Assembly: GCA_949358305.1 (NCBI GenBank)
Contig: OX442316.1
Span: forward strand, 2,728,001 to 2,792,000
Source: Strigamia acuminata
Taxonomy: Eukaryota; Arthropoda; Chilopoda; Geophilomorpha; Linotaeniidae
Reading direction: 5' to 3'
DNA: 64,000 nt
The notes under the pieces were generated by a model. The model searched no databases, was not told the DNA's origin, and worked only from the letters and a program-made list of their open reading frames with translations. The position numbers and the translations under genes were made by a program. Shown here piece after piece: positions 29,661 to 38,678 of this stretch (positions are counted from its first letter, which is position 1; each line of letters begins with the position of its first letter).

Positions 29661-32518
29661 ATGAATGAAGAAACTGTGGAGCTGAGAACAAGTAAAAGTG
29701 TATTGAAACAAAGCAATGTGCCGGAAACAGACACCGACAAAAATGAAATTATGCAAATTGAAACGACAGACGGAGACGAAACTGCGCAAGCAGACTGGAT
29801 CGACGAAGTCGAAACTGAAAAAGGTTTTAACGACCCCAGTTTGGAGACGATAGTTTTAAACGCAAGCAGTGATGAACCGGCCGTACAATTACGTGCAGTG
29901 CAAGCTCTTAGAAAGCTTTTATCCAAAGATAGAAGACCTCCAATAGACGATTCGATTCAATCCGGAATACTACCAATTTTAGTTCATAGTTTAGAATGCA
30001 ACGAAAAGTAAAATAAAATAAAATAAAATGCAGTGAAACATGCTCGTTAAATTTAATTTCAATTTTAGTGAATCCCTTCAATACGAAGCTGCGTGGGCAT
30101 TGACAAATATTGCATCTGGCACGTCGCAACAGACGCAAGCGGTTGTAAATGCAGGTATTTCTAGCATAAAACGTGTTTTACCAACACATTTTGAATGATT
30201 TTGAATCCAATTCTCAATCTGTCTTAGGAGCGGTGCCACTATTCGTACAGCTTTTACATTCTCCGCACCTGAATGTCGTCGAGCAAGCCGTTTGGGCACT
30301 AGGAAACATTATTGGAGATGGACCCGGGTTACGAGACTATGTTCTTTCTTTGGGTCTAGTTCAACCATTACTAGCCTTCATAAATGCCGAAATTCCCATT
30401 TCACTTCTACGCAACGTAACGTGGGTCTTATCGAACTTGTGTCTCCACAATGATCCGAGCCTTCCTGCCGAAACTATAAACGAGATTCTGCCCGCCTTGT
30501 GCGTACTAATTCATCATACCGATGTTAATGTAACTATGCTTTAAATTGTAAATAAACTAACGCCTTATGAAATTAAAGATCTATTTTTTTTTTTTTTTTT
30601 TTTTTTTTTGTCAGATTCTAGTAGACGCTGTTTGGGCTTTGTCGCATTTGACCGAAGGAGGTAATGAGCAGATTCAAATGGTCATAGACTGCGGAGTCGT
30701 TCAGGACGTCGTACTACTTCTAAGTCACGAAGAAGTCAGAGTACAGGTATAGAATAGAAAGCTTTTTTGAAAAAAAAATAGGAAATTGGTTAAACTTTTT
30801 TATAAACATTTTAAACGTTTTATTTCATCAGAGAGCAGCACTTCGGGCCGTGGGACATATTGTAACTGGCAGTGACGAACAGACCCAAGTTGTTTTAGAT
30901 TGTAACGCACTTTCTCATTTTCCAGCCCTACTCACACATCCGGACGATGCGATCAAGAAGGCAAACACTTAAAATGAATTTAATAAATAGAAAAAAATTG
31001 ACTTTAATTGTTCTCTAGGAGTCTGTGTGGTTTTTGTCCAATATTACTGCGGGAAATCAGCAACAAGTGCAGGCGGTTATCGATGCGAAACTGATTCCTT
31101 TAATAATTCATCATTTAAGAAAGGTGAGGTGGTGATGATTATAATTCGCGGTGCAATTAATATGTTTCAAATGTTTGCAGTGGGATTTTCAAACGCAAAG
31201 GGAAGCTGCTTTCGCCATCAGCAACCTCATAATCAGCGCCAACAAAAACAAGGTTGCACTTCTGCTACAGGAAGGAGTGAAACGGCCCTACTGCTGTCGC
31301 CTACACAACGTAACGTGGTTCATAACGAACTTGTATCGCCACAAACATCCGAGCCTTCCTGTCGGATCTATAAACGAGATTCATACTGATATCAATGTAA
31401 ATATCGGTAAAATTTTTAATAAATTAATTCCTTATGGAATAAGTTAACGATGTTTTTTTGATCAGATTCTAGCAGATGCTGTTTTGGCGCTATCAATTTT
31501 GACCGATGGAGGTAATGAGCGGATTCAAATGGTCATAGACTGCGGTGTCGTTGAGCACCTTGTACCACTCCTAAGTCATGAAAAAGTCAATGTAAAGGTA
31601 TTGGTTGCCTTTTTTTTAAATGCAACAATGGTTAAGCTTCGCTAAACCTTTTTAACTTTTTATTCGACCAGACGGCGGCACTTCGGGCATTAGGAAACAT
31701 TGTGACTGGTAATAACGAACAGACGCAAGTTGTTTTAAATTGTAACGCACTGTCTCATTTTCCAACTCTGCTCACGGATCAGAGTTTTACAATCAATAAG
31801 GTCAACATTTAAATTGAATGCAATCAAAGAATAAATATATTTTTGTTAATTTTGCTAGAACTCTCTGCAGTTTTTGTCGAGTATTACTTCGGGAAATCAG
31901 CAACAAGTGCAGGCAGTTATTGATGCGAATCTGATTCCTTTAATAATTCATCATTTAGGAAAGGTGAGAGAGACTGTGATTTCCATTAGCGATGTAATTA
32001 GTGTGTTTGAAATGTTTGCAGGGGAATATCCAAACACAACATGCAGCCTCTTGGGCCATCCTCTACGTAACAATCAATGGCAACCAAAACCAGATTGCAT
32101 ATTTGATACAGGAAGAAGTGATACGGCCCTTCTGCAGTCTGCTCAACTGTAAAGCCGTTCAGGTGATTCGAGTTGTCTTGGGCGGAATTATGAATATTCT
32201 CCGGAAGGTTGAACACCAGTTAAAAGCAATTTGTACCACGATCAAGAAATGTGGCGGCAAGTTGCAAAGTTATAAAGTAGCAACTGAGTGATTAATATTA
32301 CTTCATTTTTAACAGGTTTGGACACAATAAAAGAACTGAAGAATCATCAGAATGACGAGATATGTGGATTATCGTACGATATAATAGATCAATATTTCTC
32401 TGAAGAGGTGGGAAAATTTTTTAAAATTTTGAAACCATAAAATTGATGTATTTTCTTTTTTACAAATTGTTTGTAGACGGATGAGGATCCTGCTCCGATT
32501 CCGAATGCTGCTGAATAA
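29661..32518 (+). CDS. Importin-alpha-like copy D, intact 13-exon chimera (683 aa)
   Basis: Exons: 29661-30007, 30069-30154, 30228-30529, 30615-30746, 30832-30960, 31019-31123, 31181-31396, 31466-31597, 31672-31800, 31859-31963, 32022-32256, 32316-32407, 32477-32518. The lengths sum to 2052 bp (684 codons) with every phase matching and no internal stop. Exons 1-6 are the normal importin layout. Exon 7 fuses an ARM-8 segment (KRPYCC) to an ARM-4 segment ([13 protein letters not shown]), and exons 8-13 then repeat the family's exons 4-9. The result is about four more ARM repeats than the usual ten. Groove residues are better kept than in copy B (VWALGN, TWVLSN, VWALSH, VWFLSN). The basic half of the IBB is absent and the N-terminus is acidic. 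Intron 5 begins gcaaac instead of gtgaac, which could weaken splicing. Confidence 0.85.
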
Positions 32519-32577
32519 GAGTTTCCGTTTGATCCGACTGACAGCTTCAAATTCTGATGTGCGCCTCATTTTGTAAT

Positions 32578-32843
32578 TGTTACGTCCGCTTGGTTAAATT
32601 GTAATAGCTTAAACAATAGTGTTCTTTCTTCATTATCAATTACACAAACCTTGTACGGTTGCCAAGGAATTCCCTTGGCAATTCTTTCATTATTTAGTAC
32701 GAATAAATCAGTCGACTTTCTAAATCTACAAGTGCAGTTACTTTTATTTGGTTCTCCACCCACACGTCGCTAGCCCTAGTTAGGGCTGAGGCAGATACAT
32801 GCACATTAGGCCCAAATTTAGTAGAATATGCACGGATTCTACA
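32578..32843 (+). repeat. Gypsy 5' LTR
   Basis: 266 bp, apparently identical to 37770-38035. Confidence 0.95.
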
Positions 32844-32889
32844 TTGGCGTCGTGTTTGGAAATATCGACTTGTGCATTGACATGTTGAC

Positions 32890-35800
32890 TTGTGCAATTT
32901 AATCAACATGTTGAAAATATTGCTCAGTTTGTGGGCCATTATGATGATTTCGCCTACGGGATCCAAAACGAGCGAGACGGAGGTCAAGCCCGATCCAGTT
33001 GCGGCCGTTCCATTCGCGTCAACGTCCATCATGGGCACGCCTGCACCATTCCTCGGCTCTACTGCCGAAGAATGGGATCTGTACCAAGAACAGTTTGAGG
33101 AGCTTGTGAGTTTAAATCAAGTTCCTACCAGCATGAAACGTTCTTTTCTTTTGTCCATCATTGGTCCAGCCACGTACGCTCTTATTCACAATTTGTTCTA
33201 TCCGGAGAAGGTGAGCAAACAAACGTTCGACGCCATTTCGACGGCGTTGCGTACACATTACGCGCCTGCACCGAGCCCCATCGTCCAGCGGTACAAGCTG
33301 GGTTCCAGGCTCCGCCACGATGGAGAGAGTATTTCAGCGTACATCGCCGTTCTGAGAGGCATGGCGGAGCAGTGTGGCGCTGTCGAAACCGCCGAGGTAG
33401 AGCAGCTTGTGTTGGATCAACTCGTGCGAGGCGTAGGAGTTGAGCCGCTCCGGCAAAAACTTTTAGCTGAGGACAAATTGACGCTCAAAAGGGCGACTGC
33501 CGTTGCGGTTGGCTTTCAGGCTGGGTCAAGTGGCAATGCGGTTTTCAAATCCAGTTCAAATGTGCCAAATGCATCTGCAAGCGCTGTTGCACCAGCTGCA
33601 ACAACGTTTCAACTTCAAGCCGATCGTGTTGCGGGTGAAAATTCGTCTGCTTTCAAAGGTGCAAATAAAAATCGTTTCAAGCAGGGATTTCAATATGGCG
33701 GATCTTCTTCATTTGCCTCATCAAATGGAGTGTCGGTGCCATTTGCAAAGAGCAACGGGACTACAATGCAAGGTAGGCCTAATTTTAATTACGTCTGCAA
33801 CGGATGTGGCCAAGGGCATCAACGAGCCACGTGCCCTCACCGGACAACTGTGTGCAATTTTTGTGGCAAAGTGGGCCATTTGGCGAGGGTTTGCAAGTCT
33901 GCTGCACGTTCTCAAAACAATTCTGGCCGTCCATTGGCAAATACAGCTTTTCAGCCTCAGATGTCACAGCGAGCTGCTATGGTGACACAGCCACGTTTTA
34001 AGCAAATGGTGGCGCCTATGAATTTCTTGACCACACGTGGAGTGAATCAACAATGGGATGTGAACACATTGCAAGAAGTGAATAATTTAAGTGCATCTAA
34101 TGTTTCTAATAATGCAGCATTGCCTGGTACTTCTTCAACACCAAATGGACAATATCCCACATATTCTGGCCAAGATGCAAGAGACATTTCTAATATTAAG
34201 TTAGATAATAAGTATTTTGGTCAGGGTTATGATGGTTCCATGTTTTTTATTGAATCAAATGAATGTGTTTATCCACCCATGACCGCCTCAGTTGAAATTA
34301 ATGGGGTTTCAATGTCATTTCAAGTTGATACTGGGTCAGAATTCACGGTCATGGGTAAGGACAAGTATGATAACTTATTACAAGTTAGTTCTCAACCAAT
34401 TACAGTGTATCCATCTAAGATAAGATTATTTTCATACCCCCACAATTTAATATCATTGTTAGGGGTCATATTGGTTGTCGCAAGTTTTAACAATACTTCT
34501 TTACAGGTCCCAATTGTCGTTGTTGCAACTGACGGACCATTGATTATTGGAAGAGATTTGATTGCGCGCTTTGACATTTTACCGGGTTTTAACCAGGTTA
34601 ACAGTGCTTTTGATTGTAGACATATTTTGATAAAATCTGATTTTGCACAATTACACACACACACGTCTACACTTCAATCACAAGTGGTGAGTGATGTGGT
34701 GTCAAACACATTAACACCATCCTTGTATGGGCCTTTTTCACCTTATACAATTAGGAATTTTATTTTGGCCAAGTATGATGTTGTTTTTCGCATGGGACAG
34801 GGCATGTATACTGGCCCACCGGTTGAGTTACGAATCAAACCGGATTCAATTCCAATTTTTTTCAGGCCACGCCCGGTCCCTTACTCGCGTAAGGAAGCGG
34901 TCGATCTGGCTATTGACCAGCTGGTTGACCAGGGCATATTTAAGCCAATTAAGCATTCACTTTGGGCTACGCCTTTAGTGGTTGTGGTCAAGGCAAATGG
35001 GTCACTCAGATTATGCGGTGACTATCGTTCCACCATCAATCGGGTCATATTGCCAGATCCTTACCCTTTGCCTTTAATAGCTGACCTATTGGCTGGCTTG
35101 GCAGGTGCAAAGTATTTTACTTTACTTGATTTGTGCCAAGCTTATCAGCAAATACCACTGACCGAGCGATCGTCCTACTTGGTCGCGGTCAACACCACTC
35201 GAGGGCTCATGGCGGTCACACGACTGCCATTTGGCACAGCGCCCTCTTCTGGAATTTTCCAAAGAGTGGTTGATGGACTTTTTAGTGGTATCAGGGGAGT
35301 GCTGGTCTACCAGGACGACATCTTGGTAGCCACTGCTACCCTGGACCAACACTTCATCACCTTACAGGTGGTTTTTGACAAATTGCTTTTGTCTGGTCTC
35401 AAGTTGGCCAAGGATAAGTGTCATTTCGTGGTACCCCAAGTTCAATACTTGGGCCACATCCTTAGCCAGCATGGAATTGCCCCATCACCAACAAAGATGG
35501 AGGCCATTAGACTTCTACCTGTACCCAGGGATGTTCATACTCTTAAATCATTCCTGGGTATGGTAACGTATTACGTTTCTTTTGTGCCTCATATGGCACA
35601 TATTGCTGCTCCCTTGTACATCCTTTTGCAGAAGGACCAGCCATGGAGGTGGACAATGGCGCAACAAGTGGCTTTTGACAAGATCAAGGCCATATTGGTT
35701 TCCGCAAATGTATTAACATTTTACGATGTTCATAAGCCACTGAGTCTTACCTGTGATGCTTCATCTTATGGTTTGGGAGCTGTCCTTGTTCACATCATGA

Positions 35801-37758
35801 GTGATGGTTTCGAGCGTCCAATCGCTTTTGCTTCCAGAACCTTATCGTCTGCCGAAAGGAATTATTCCCAATTGGATAAGGAAGCAGCAGCCATTATCTT
35901 CGGAATTAAACGTTTTCACAGCTATTTGTCGGGTCGCAGGTTTGTGATTAACACAGATCACAAGCCTTTACTGGGGATTTTAGCATTGGAGAAGCCCATT
36001 CCTAACATCATCAGCCCGCGACTTTTGAGATGGGCCTTATTGTTGTCAACATATGATTATACTCTTTTGTACAGACCGGGAGACAAGTTGAGAGAGGCGG
36101 ATGCCCTTAGCCGATTGCCACTCCCATCGGTTGACCAAGATGACCAGTCTGATGACGCGGCATATCCAGCCGATTTGCACATGTTGTCAGCAGTGGACCC
36201 GGACCCTTTGACCAGACAGCAATTGGTCGAGGGGACTCTAGCGGATCCATTGTTGCAACAAGTCATTGTTTTCATTAGGACTCTATGGCCGACAATGAGA
36301 CCACGAGATTTTCCTCGTTCATTATGGCAGTTGCGCAGGGGGTTATCAGCGTCTCATCAGCTTGTGTATGTGTTTGGGAGAATGGTCATTCCTCGAGCTT
36401 TGATTTCTTTAACATTGCAACTGTTGCATGAACATCATGTAGGAATAGTTGCCATGAAGCGACGGGCTCGTGAAGCCGTATATTGGCCAGGAATGACCAT
36501 CGACATTGAGACTCATGTTGCCGCCTGCCAACTTTGTCAGCAAACGCGTCCAATGGTGCGAAATGCTCCATCAGTTTCGTGGCCACCTCCGAGTGGTCCA
36601 TGGTCCCGTGTGCATGCTGACTTTGCCGGCCCAGTTCAGAACGTCATGTTTTTGGTAATAGTCGATGCATATTCGGCCTGGATAGAGGTCAAAGCCATGA
36701 GAACGGCCACTTCGGCAATGGTTATCAAGGCATTGCGGGGCATCTTCGCTACTCACGGATTACCGCATACTTTTGTCACCGACAACGGTCCGCAGTTTGC
36801 GTCGGCAGAAACTGCCATGTTCATGAAAAAGAATTTCATTAACCATCTTTTTTCACCCCCATATAGCCCAAGCTCTAACGGTTTAGCGGAACGCGCTGTT
36901 CGGTGGACAAAAGAGCAATTGGCCAGGACTAATTCAACCAATTGGGATCAAGTTCTACCGCGCATTTTGCTTACTCAACATGCCACACCATCGCGAGAAG
37001 ATGGGCTGTCCCCGTCATTACGTTTTTTCAAACGCCAAATACATGATTTATGGCATCAGGCAGTCCATCGTTGGACAGATCCCCGCGTATCCAGTGCCCT
37101 GGTAGTTGAGGGCATTAAGGAAGACTTACCAAGTTTTCCGTTGCGAGTGCAAGTTTGGTACCGTACATTTTTGGCCGCAGGACCCAAGTGGGCCTTGGCG
37201 GTTGTGCAGCGTCGAAGGGGTCAGGTAGTATATGAGTTGCAGCCTTCAGTGGGTGGTATAATAATTAGACACATCAATCATTTGCGTCGATTTGGGGGGG
37301 AAGGCATGCAGGCCATTGTTGCCCCAGTTGATACAATTCTTCCTCCAATAATCAAAGTAAATGATTTGCGGTTAGAGAAAAGACAGCTACAACCAACATT
37401 TGCCCCTCTCGCACGAATTGCGAGACCGATTCAGGCAATACCTGATGTGTCATTAAATTCACCCAATTGTATACATGACTTATCATTTTCACCTCCATCA
37501 TCACCCACTGTTGTAACATCATTGAACCCTGTATTAGGTTTGGCTTCTGCAACATATCAACAACCATTACACGTTGCTGTTGACCATGCCCCTGATCAGA
37601 CACCTGTGGTCCACCCTGTTGATCTTACCACACAGTTAAGATGTACGACTCCAGTTCCTCCATCGGTGGACGTTCCTGCACCTGAACAGATTTTACGTCG
37701 ATCGAAGCGTGATAGGAAGCGTCCAGACAAGTTTGGTTATGACAATACCAAGCCATAA
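32890..37758 (+). CDS. Gypsy Gag-Pol polyprotein (1622 aa)
   Basis: One open frame. Gag region to about residue 290; two zinc knuckles (CNGCGQGHQRATC and CNFCGKVGHLARVC, residues about 303-332); aspartic protease VDTGSEFTVMG (about 478); reverse transcriptase with YQDDILVA (about 807); RNase H with TCDASSYGLGAVL; integrase HHCC (HEHHVGIVAMKRR then CQLCQQ) and DDE core with TDNGPQFAS; a basic tail (RRSKRDRKRP). RT-RNase H-integrase order is Ty3/gypsy. No envelope frame follows. The start is the first ATG; a later one such as at 32908 is possible. No disruption seen, so it may be autonomous. Confidence 0.95.
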   Translation: MCNLINMLKILLSLWAIMMISPTGSKTSETEVKPDPVAAVPFASTSIMGTPAPFLGSTAEEWDLYQEQFEELVSLNQVPTSMKRSFLLSIIGPATYALIHNLFYPEKVSKQTFDAISTALRTHYAPAPSPIVQRYKLGSRLRHDGESISAYIAVLRGMAEQCGAVETAEVEQLVLDQLVRGVGVEPLRQKLLAEDKLTLKRATAVAVGFQAGSSGNAVFKSSSNVPNASASAVAPAATTFQLQADRVAGENSSAFKGANKNRFKQGFQYGGSSSFASSNGVSVPFAKSNGTTMQGRPNFNYVCNGCGQGHQRATCPHRTTVCNFCGKVGHLARVCKSAARSQNNSGRPLANTAFQPQMSQRAAMVTQPRFKQMVAPMNFLTTRGVNQQWDVNTLQEVNNLSASNVSNNAALPGTSSTPNGQYPTYSGQDARDISNIKLDNKYFGQGYDGSMFFIESNECVYPPMTASVEINGVSMSFQVDTGSEFTVMGKDKYDNLLQVSSQPITVYPSKIRLFSYPHNLISLLGVILVVASFNNTSLQVPIVVVATDGPLIIGRDLIARFDILPGFNQVNSAFDCRHILIKSDFAQLHTHTSTLQSQVVSDVVSNTLTPSLYGPFSPYTIRNFILAKYDVVFRMGQGMYTGPPVELRIKPDSIPIFFRPRPVPYSRKEAVDLAIDQLVDQGIFKPIKHSLWATPLVVVVKANGSLRLCGDYRSTINRVILPDPYPLPLIADLLAGLAGAKYFTLLDLCQAYQQIPLTERSSYLVAVNTTRGLMAVTRLPFGTAPSSGIFQRVVDGLFSGIRGVLVYQDDILVATATLDQHFITLQVVFDKLLLSGLKLAKDKCHFVVPQVQYLGHILSQHGIAPSPTKMEAIRLLPVPRDVHTLKSFLGMVTYYVSFVPHMAHIAAPLYILLQKDQPWRWTMAQQVAFDKIKAILVSANVLTFYDVHKPLSLTCDASSYGLGAVLVHIMSDGFERPIAFASRTLSSAERNYSQLDKEAAAIIFGIKRFHSYLSGRRFVINTDHKPLLGILALEKPIPNIISPRLLRWALLLSTYDYTLLYRPGDKLREADALSRLPLPSVDQDDQSDDAAYPADLHMLSAVDPDPLTRQQLVEGTLADPLLQQVIVFIRTLWPTMRPRDFPRSLWQLRRGLSASHQLVYVFGRMVIPRALISLTLQLLHEHHVGIVAMKRRAREAVYWPGMTIDIETHVAACQLCQQTRPMVRNAPSVSWPPPSGPWSRVHADFAGPVQNVMFLVIVDAYSAWIEVKAMRTATSAMVIKALRGIFATHGLPHTFVTDNGPQFASAETAMFMKKNFINHLFSPPYSPSSNGLAERAVRWTKEQLARTNSTNWDQVLPRILLTQHATPSREDGLSPSLRFFKRQIHDLWHQAVHRWTDPRVSSALVVEGIKEDLPSFPLRVQVWYRTFLAAGPKWALAVVQRRRGQVVYELQPSVGGIIIRHINHLRRFGGEGMQAIVAPVDTILPPIIKVNDLRLEKRQLQPTFAPLARIARPIQAIPDVSLNSPNCIHDLSFSPPSSPTVVTSLNPVLGLASATYQQPLHVAVDHAPDQTPVVHPVDLTTQLRCTTPVPPSVDVPAPEQILRRSKRDRKRPDKFGYDNTKP

Positions 37759-37769
37759 CCGGGGAGGAG

Positions 37770-38035
37770 TGTTACGTCCGCTTGGTTAAATTGTAATAGC
37801 TTAAACAATAGTGTTCTTTCTTCATTATCAATTACACAAACCTTGTACGGTTGCCAAGGAATTCCCTTGGCAATTCTTTCATTATTTAGTACGAATAAAT
37901 CAGTCGACTTTCTAAATCTACAAGTGCAGTTACTTTTATTTGGTTCTCCACCCACACGTCGCTAGCCCTAGTTAGGGCTGAGGCAGATACATGCACATTA
38001 GGCCCAAATTTAGTAGAATATGCACGGATTCTACA
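37770..38035 (+). repeat. Gypsy 3' LTR
   Basis: 266 bp, partner of 32578-32843. Confidence 0.95.
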
Positions 38036-38398
38036 GTAATGACACTGAAGAAATTTAAATTTTTTTTATAAATAACCGTGAACAATACTGCAAAAAAGTA
38101 CATTTTTCTATTGAAAAGAAAAATAATAAACTAAAATAAATATCTTTTTGTATCCGTCAAATTCTTTCTTGTAATTTGTACATTCGCATTAAATTATGTC
38201 CAAGATAAAAAGAGCAAATTTGGAGTAAAATTATTAAGATTTATTTATTTAAAGGTGTTATTTCATTAGATTACGGAAGAATACTCTCGTTAGATATCGA
38301 GTGTTGCCACAAGTTGGGGTTTTGGGAATATTACTAATTCCGTCGTCTTCTATTTAAAAATTTAAAAAATACAAATTATGAAAATAGAAATTAAAATT
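38036..38398. other. Importin D 3' flank to tRNA-Val
   Basis: Continues the importin 3' flank after the gypsy insertion (gacactgaagaaatttaaa), matching 24410-24676. It is probably the right end of the duplication array. Confidence 0.65.
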
Positions 38399-38471
38399 TG
38401 TTTTCGCCCGGGATCGAACCGGGGACCTTACGCGTGTGAGGCGTACGTGATAACCGCTACACTACGAAAAC
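38399..38471 (-). tRNA. tRNA-Val: tRNA-Val (CAC)
   Basis: 73 nt. Acceptor gttttcg pairs with cgaaaac and discriminator A. D arm gtgtagcggttatcac; anticodon stem tacgc/gcgta with loop ctcacac, anticodon CAC; T arm cccgg-ttcgatc-ccggg. No intron. It is the only complete one of three related copies in the window (others at 3882 and 24677). Confidence 0.93.
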
Positions 38472-38678
38472 ATGTCTACCCTATTGTCTATTTACACTTT
38501 TGATAAAAAACTATCATTACCAACTTTAGCGCCACATTGTGACAACGTTGTATCTGCATCACACGTGCTTACTGTCACTCAATCAGCGCAACAGTACAAT
38601 GAATCAATAGGAAATAACACAAGGAAATTAAATAAAAATTATTTGTTTTATTTTAATAAAATCGTACAAAAACATGAT

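Larger units (their letters stand above)
32578..38035 (+). mobile_element. Ty3/gypsy retrotransposon, full length, identical LTRs
   Basis: 266-bp LTRs at 32578-32843 and 37770-38035 start TGTTACGTCC and end GATTCTACA; no difference seen. Target duplication GTAAT lies at 32573-32577 and 38036-38040. A putative primer-binding site follows the 5' LTR (tggcgtcgtgtttgg from about 32845; tRNA not identified), and a purine tract ggggaggag at 37761-37769 precedes the 3' LTR. A single open gag-pol frame. Likely inserted very recently, in the 3' flank of importin copy D. Confidence 0.97.
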
